Assembly: GCA_017547165.1 (NCBI GenBank) | Contig: JAFYQK010000001.1 | Span: 31,422-95,421 of the forward strand | Direction: 5' to 3' | Length of the DNA stretch: 64,000 nt | Source: Bacteroidaceae bacterium | Lineage (GTDB): Bacteria; Bacteroidota; Bacteroidia; Bacteroidales; Bacteroidaceae | Part shown: piece by piece, positions 62,698 to 64,000 of the stretch | Position numbering within the stretch: the stretch's first letter is position 1 | Layout: every line of letters begins with the position of its first letter | Position numbers and translations under genes: made by a program | Notes under the pieces: generated by a model | The model's input: the letters and a program-made list of their open reading frames with translations, nothing else | Database searches by the model: none | What the model was told of the DNA's origin: nothing

Positions 62698-63879
62698 ATG
62701 AAGGAACTTGAATTGAAGTACGGTTGTAATCCCAACCAGAAACCTTCCCGCATTTTCATGGAAGAGGGTGAGTTGCCCATCGAGGTGTTGAACGGCCGTC
62801 CTGGTTACATCAACTTTTTGGATGCATTCAACTCCTGGCAGTTGGTAAAGGAATTGAAGAAGGCTACAGGTCTGCCTGCTGCTGCCAGTTTCAAGCACGT
62901 TAGCCCTGCAGGTGCTGCTGTGGGTCTGCCTTTGAACGACACCTTGAAGAAGGTTTATTTTGTCGACGATGCTCCTCTGCCACTCACTCCCATAGCATCT
63001 GCCTATGCCCGTGCCCGTGGTGCTGACCGCATGAGTTCTTATGGTGATTTCATTGCCCTGAGCGATGTGTGCGATGAGGCTACTGCTCGTCTTATCAACC
63101 GTGAGGTGAGCGACGGTGTTATCGCTCCTGGTTACACCCCCGAGGCTCTCGAGGTGTTGAGGGCAAAGCGCAAGGGTACATACAATGTCATCCAGATTGA
63201 TCCCGAGTACATTCCTGCTCCCATCGAGCGCAAGCACTGTTTCGGCATCACCTTCGAGCAGGGACGCAACGAGATAGATCTTGCTGATCCCGCTTTGTTC
63301 GAGAATATCCCCACAAAGAACAAGACCTTTACCGAGGAGGCTCGTCGCGACCTGGTAATTGCCTTGATTACACTGAAATACACCCAGAGCAATAGCGTGT
63401 GCTATGTTAAGGATGGTCAGGCTATCGGTATCGGTGCTGGTCAGCAGAGCCGTATCCATTGCACCCGTTTGGCAGGCAACAAGGCCGACATCTGGTGGCT
63501 TCGTCAGCATCCCAAGGTGATGAACCTTCCCTTCGTGCCCGGTATCCGTCGTGCCGACCGCGATAACACCATCGATATCTACATCGGTCCCGAGCGCGAG
63601 GACGTTCTGCGCGACGGCGAGTGGCAGAAGTTCTTCACCGAATGCCCCGAACCTCTCACCGAGCAGGAGATGCAGGAGTGGTTGGCACAGAACACCGACG
63701 TATGTCTTGGTAGCGATGCCTTCTTCCCCTTCGGCGACAATATCGAGCGTGCTCACAAGAGCGGTGTTCAGTATGTTGCTCAGGCAGGTGGTAGTGTTCG
63801 TGACGACCATGTTATTGACACTTGCGACAAGTACGGCATTGCCATGGCATTCACCGGCGTGCGTTTGTTCCACCATTAA
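62698..63879 (+). CDS. Stand-alone AICAR transformylase (PurH C-terminal domain)
   Basis: A 393-residue protein that resembles only the AICAR transformylase half of bifunctional PurH; no IMP cyclohydrolase domain precedes it. KYGCNPNQKPSRIF opens the domain and SFKHVSPAGAAVG at 64-76 holds the catalytic Lys66-His67 pair. Later IGAGQQSRIHCTRLAG and SDAFFPFGDNIERAH are also conserved. It would formylate AICAR to FAICAR in purine synthesis; a separate full PurH may exist elsewhere. High codon bias is visible. It starts 34 bases after the tmRNA terminator. Confidence 0.87.
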   Translation: MKELELKYGCNPNQKPSRIFMEEGELPIEVLNGRPGYINFLDAFNSWQLVKELKKATGLPAAASFKHVSPAGAAVGLPLNDTLKKVYFVDDAPLPLTPIASAYARARGADRMSSYGDFIALSDVCDEATARLINREVSDGVIAPGYTPEALEVLRAKRKGTYNVIQIDPEYIPAPIERKHCFGITFEQGRNEIDLADPALFENIPTKNKTFTEEARRDLVIALITLKYTQSNSVCYVKDGQAIGIGAGQQSRIHCTRLAGNKADIWWLRQHPKVMNLPFVPGIRRADRDNTIDIYIGPEREDVLRDGEWQKFFTECPEPLTEQEMQEWLAQNTDVCLGSDAFFPFGDNIERAHKSGVQYVAQAGGSVRDDHVIDTCDKYGIAMAFTGVRLFHH

Positions 63880-63883
63880 TAAA

Positions 63884-63976
63884 CGATAAACGATGAGCGA
63901 TGAGCGTCTTGTAGTGGCTACCTATATTTATGCTATAGTAGTCGCTTACCTTTAACCGCTCACCTCTAACCGTTAG
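63884..63976. repeat. Short tandem-like repeat fragments
   Basis: AACGATAAACGATGAGCGATGAGCG and AACCGCTCACCTCTAACCG resemble, loosely, the GAGCGGT / CTCACCG tracts at 1541-1607 and 5865-5973. A hairpin-like stretch lies between them (AGTGGCTACCTATA with TATAGTAGTCGCT). Confidence 0.4.
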
Positions 63977-63980
63977 ATAT

Positions 63981-64000
63981 ATGAACATGTTTGGAGGAGA
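63981..64000 (+). CDS. Possible start of a further gene (partial)
   Basis: The window ends in an open frame beginning ATGAACATGTTTGGAGGAGA (M-N-M-F-G-G). Only six codons are visible, so identity cannot be told. Confidence 0.3.

Noticed and set aside
62626-63876. 416-codon reading frame on the minus strand
   Set aside because: Antisense to the AICAR transformylase with strong codon bias; the frame covers almost the same span and has no motif.

Overview
The window comes from a Bacteroidota chromosome, most likely order Bacteroidales and of Prevotella/Bacteroides type. Promoters fit the Bacteroidota pattern (TTTG, about 19 bases, TAnnTTTG) and Shine-Dalgarno sequences are weak. Two proteins carry type IX secretion (T9SS)-type C-terminal domains, and T9SS plug and PorZ-like genes are present. 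The tmRNA tag reads GENTYALAA. No tRNA, rRNA operon, CRISPR array, transposase or prophage module was found.

Layout. 1-1.5 kb: an edge-truncated S24-like protein and a lipoprotein. 1.5-6.0 kb: an accessory island with a hipBA toxin-antitoxin pair and a DUF4143-type ATPase. Each gene is separated by copies of a noncoding repeat, one of which forms a ~100-bp-arm inverted repeat, and short tandem repeats bound the island in opposite orientations. 6.1-18 kb: a 2034-residue secreted GH20 hexosaminidase / GH33 sialidase fusion, mtgA, a second ATPase and nifJ. 18.1-23.6 kb: four glycosyltransferases and a flippase. 23.6-27.7 kb (minus): a T9SS plug protein, a TRIC-like channel, and a compact set with a PqqD-like protein, a Ser-His signal-peptidase-like protein, an HprK-like kinase and a small exported protein. 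27.8-31.2 kb: a DegP protease, RNase P RNA and a YihY membrane protein. 31.3-37.2 kb (minus): a fimbrial-like lipoprotein, a Wza-like exporter, a HAD protein, RNase Y, ZapA, a coiled-coil protein, an unknown protein and a degenerate sugar-phosphate transferase.

37.3-61.9 kb is a large Wzx/Wzy-type exopolysaccharide or O-polysaccharide locus. The plus arm has Wzc, PorZ, Wzi, a lipocalin-like lipoprotein, a phosphoethanolamine-transferase-like enzyme, a WecA-GT4 fusion, WecB, GT4, a GH26 hydrolase, WecC, Wzx and GT4. The minus arm has an SLBB export protein, Wzz, Wzy and GT2. WecB and WecC would supply UDP-ManNAcA. The WecA half of the fusion would prime synthesis on undecaprenyl phosphate, Wzx and Wzy would flip and polymerise, and Wzz, Wzc and the export proteins would set length and export the chain. 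T9SS genes inside the locus suggest, by inference, a link between surface polysaccharide and anchoring of secreted proteins such as the GH20-GH33 enzyme. The window closes with tmRNA (behind duplicated promoters), a stand-alone AICAR transformylase and the first codons of another gene.

All functional calls are from reading motifs by eye; no database search was run.
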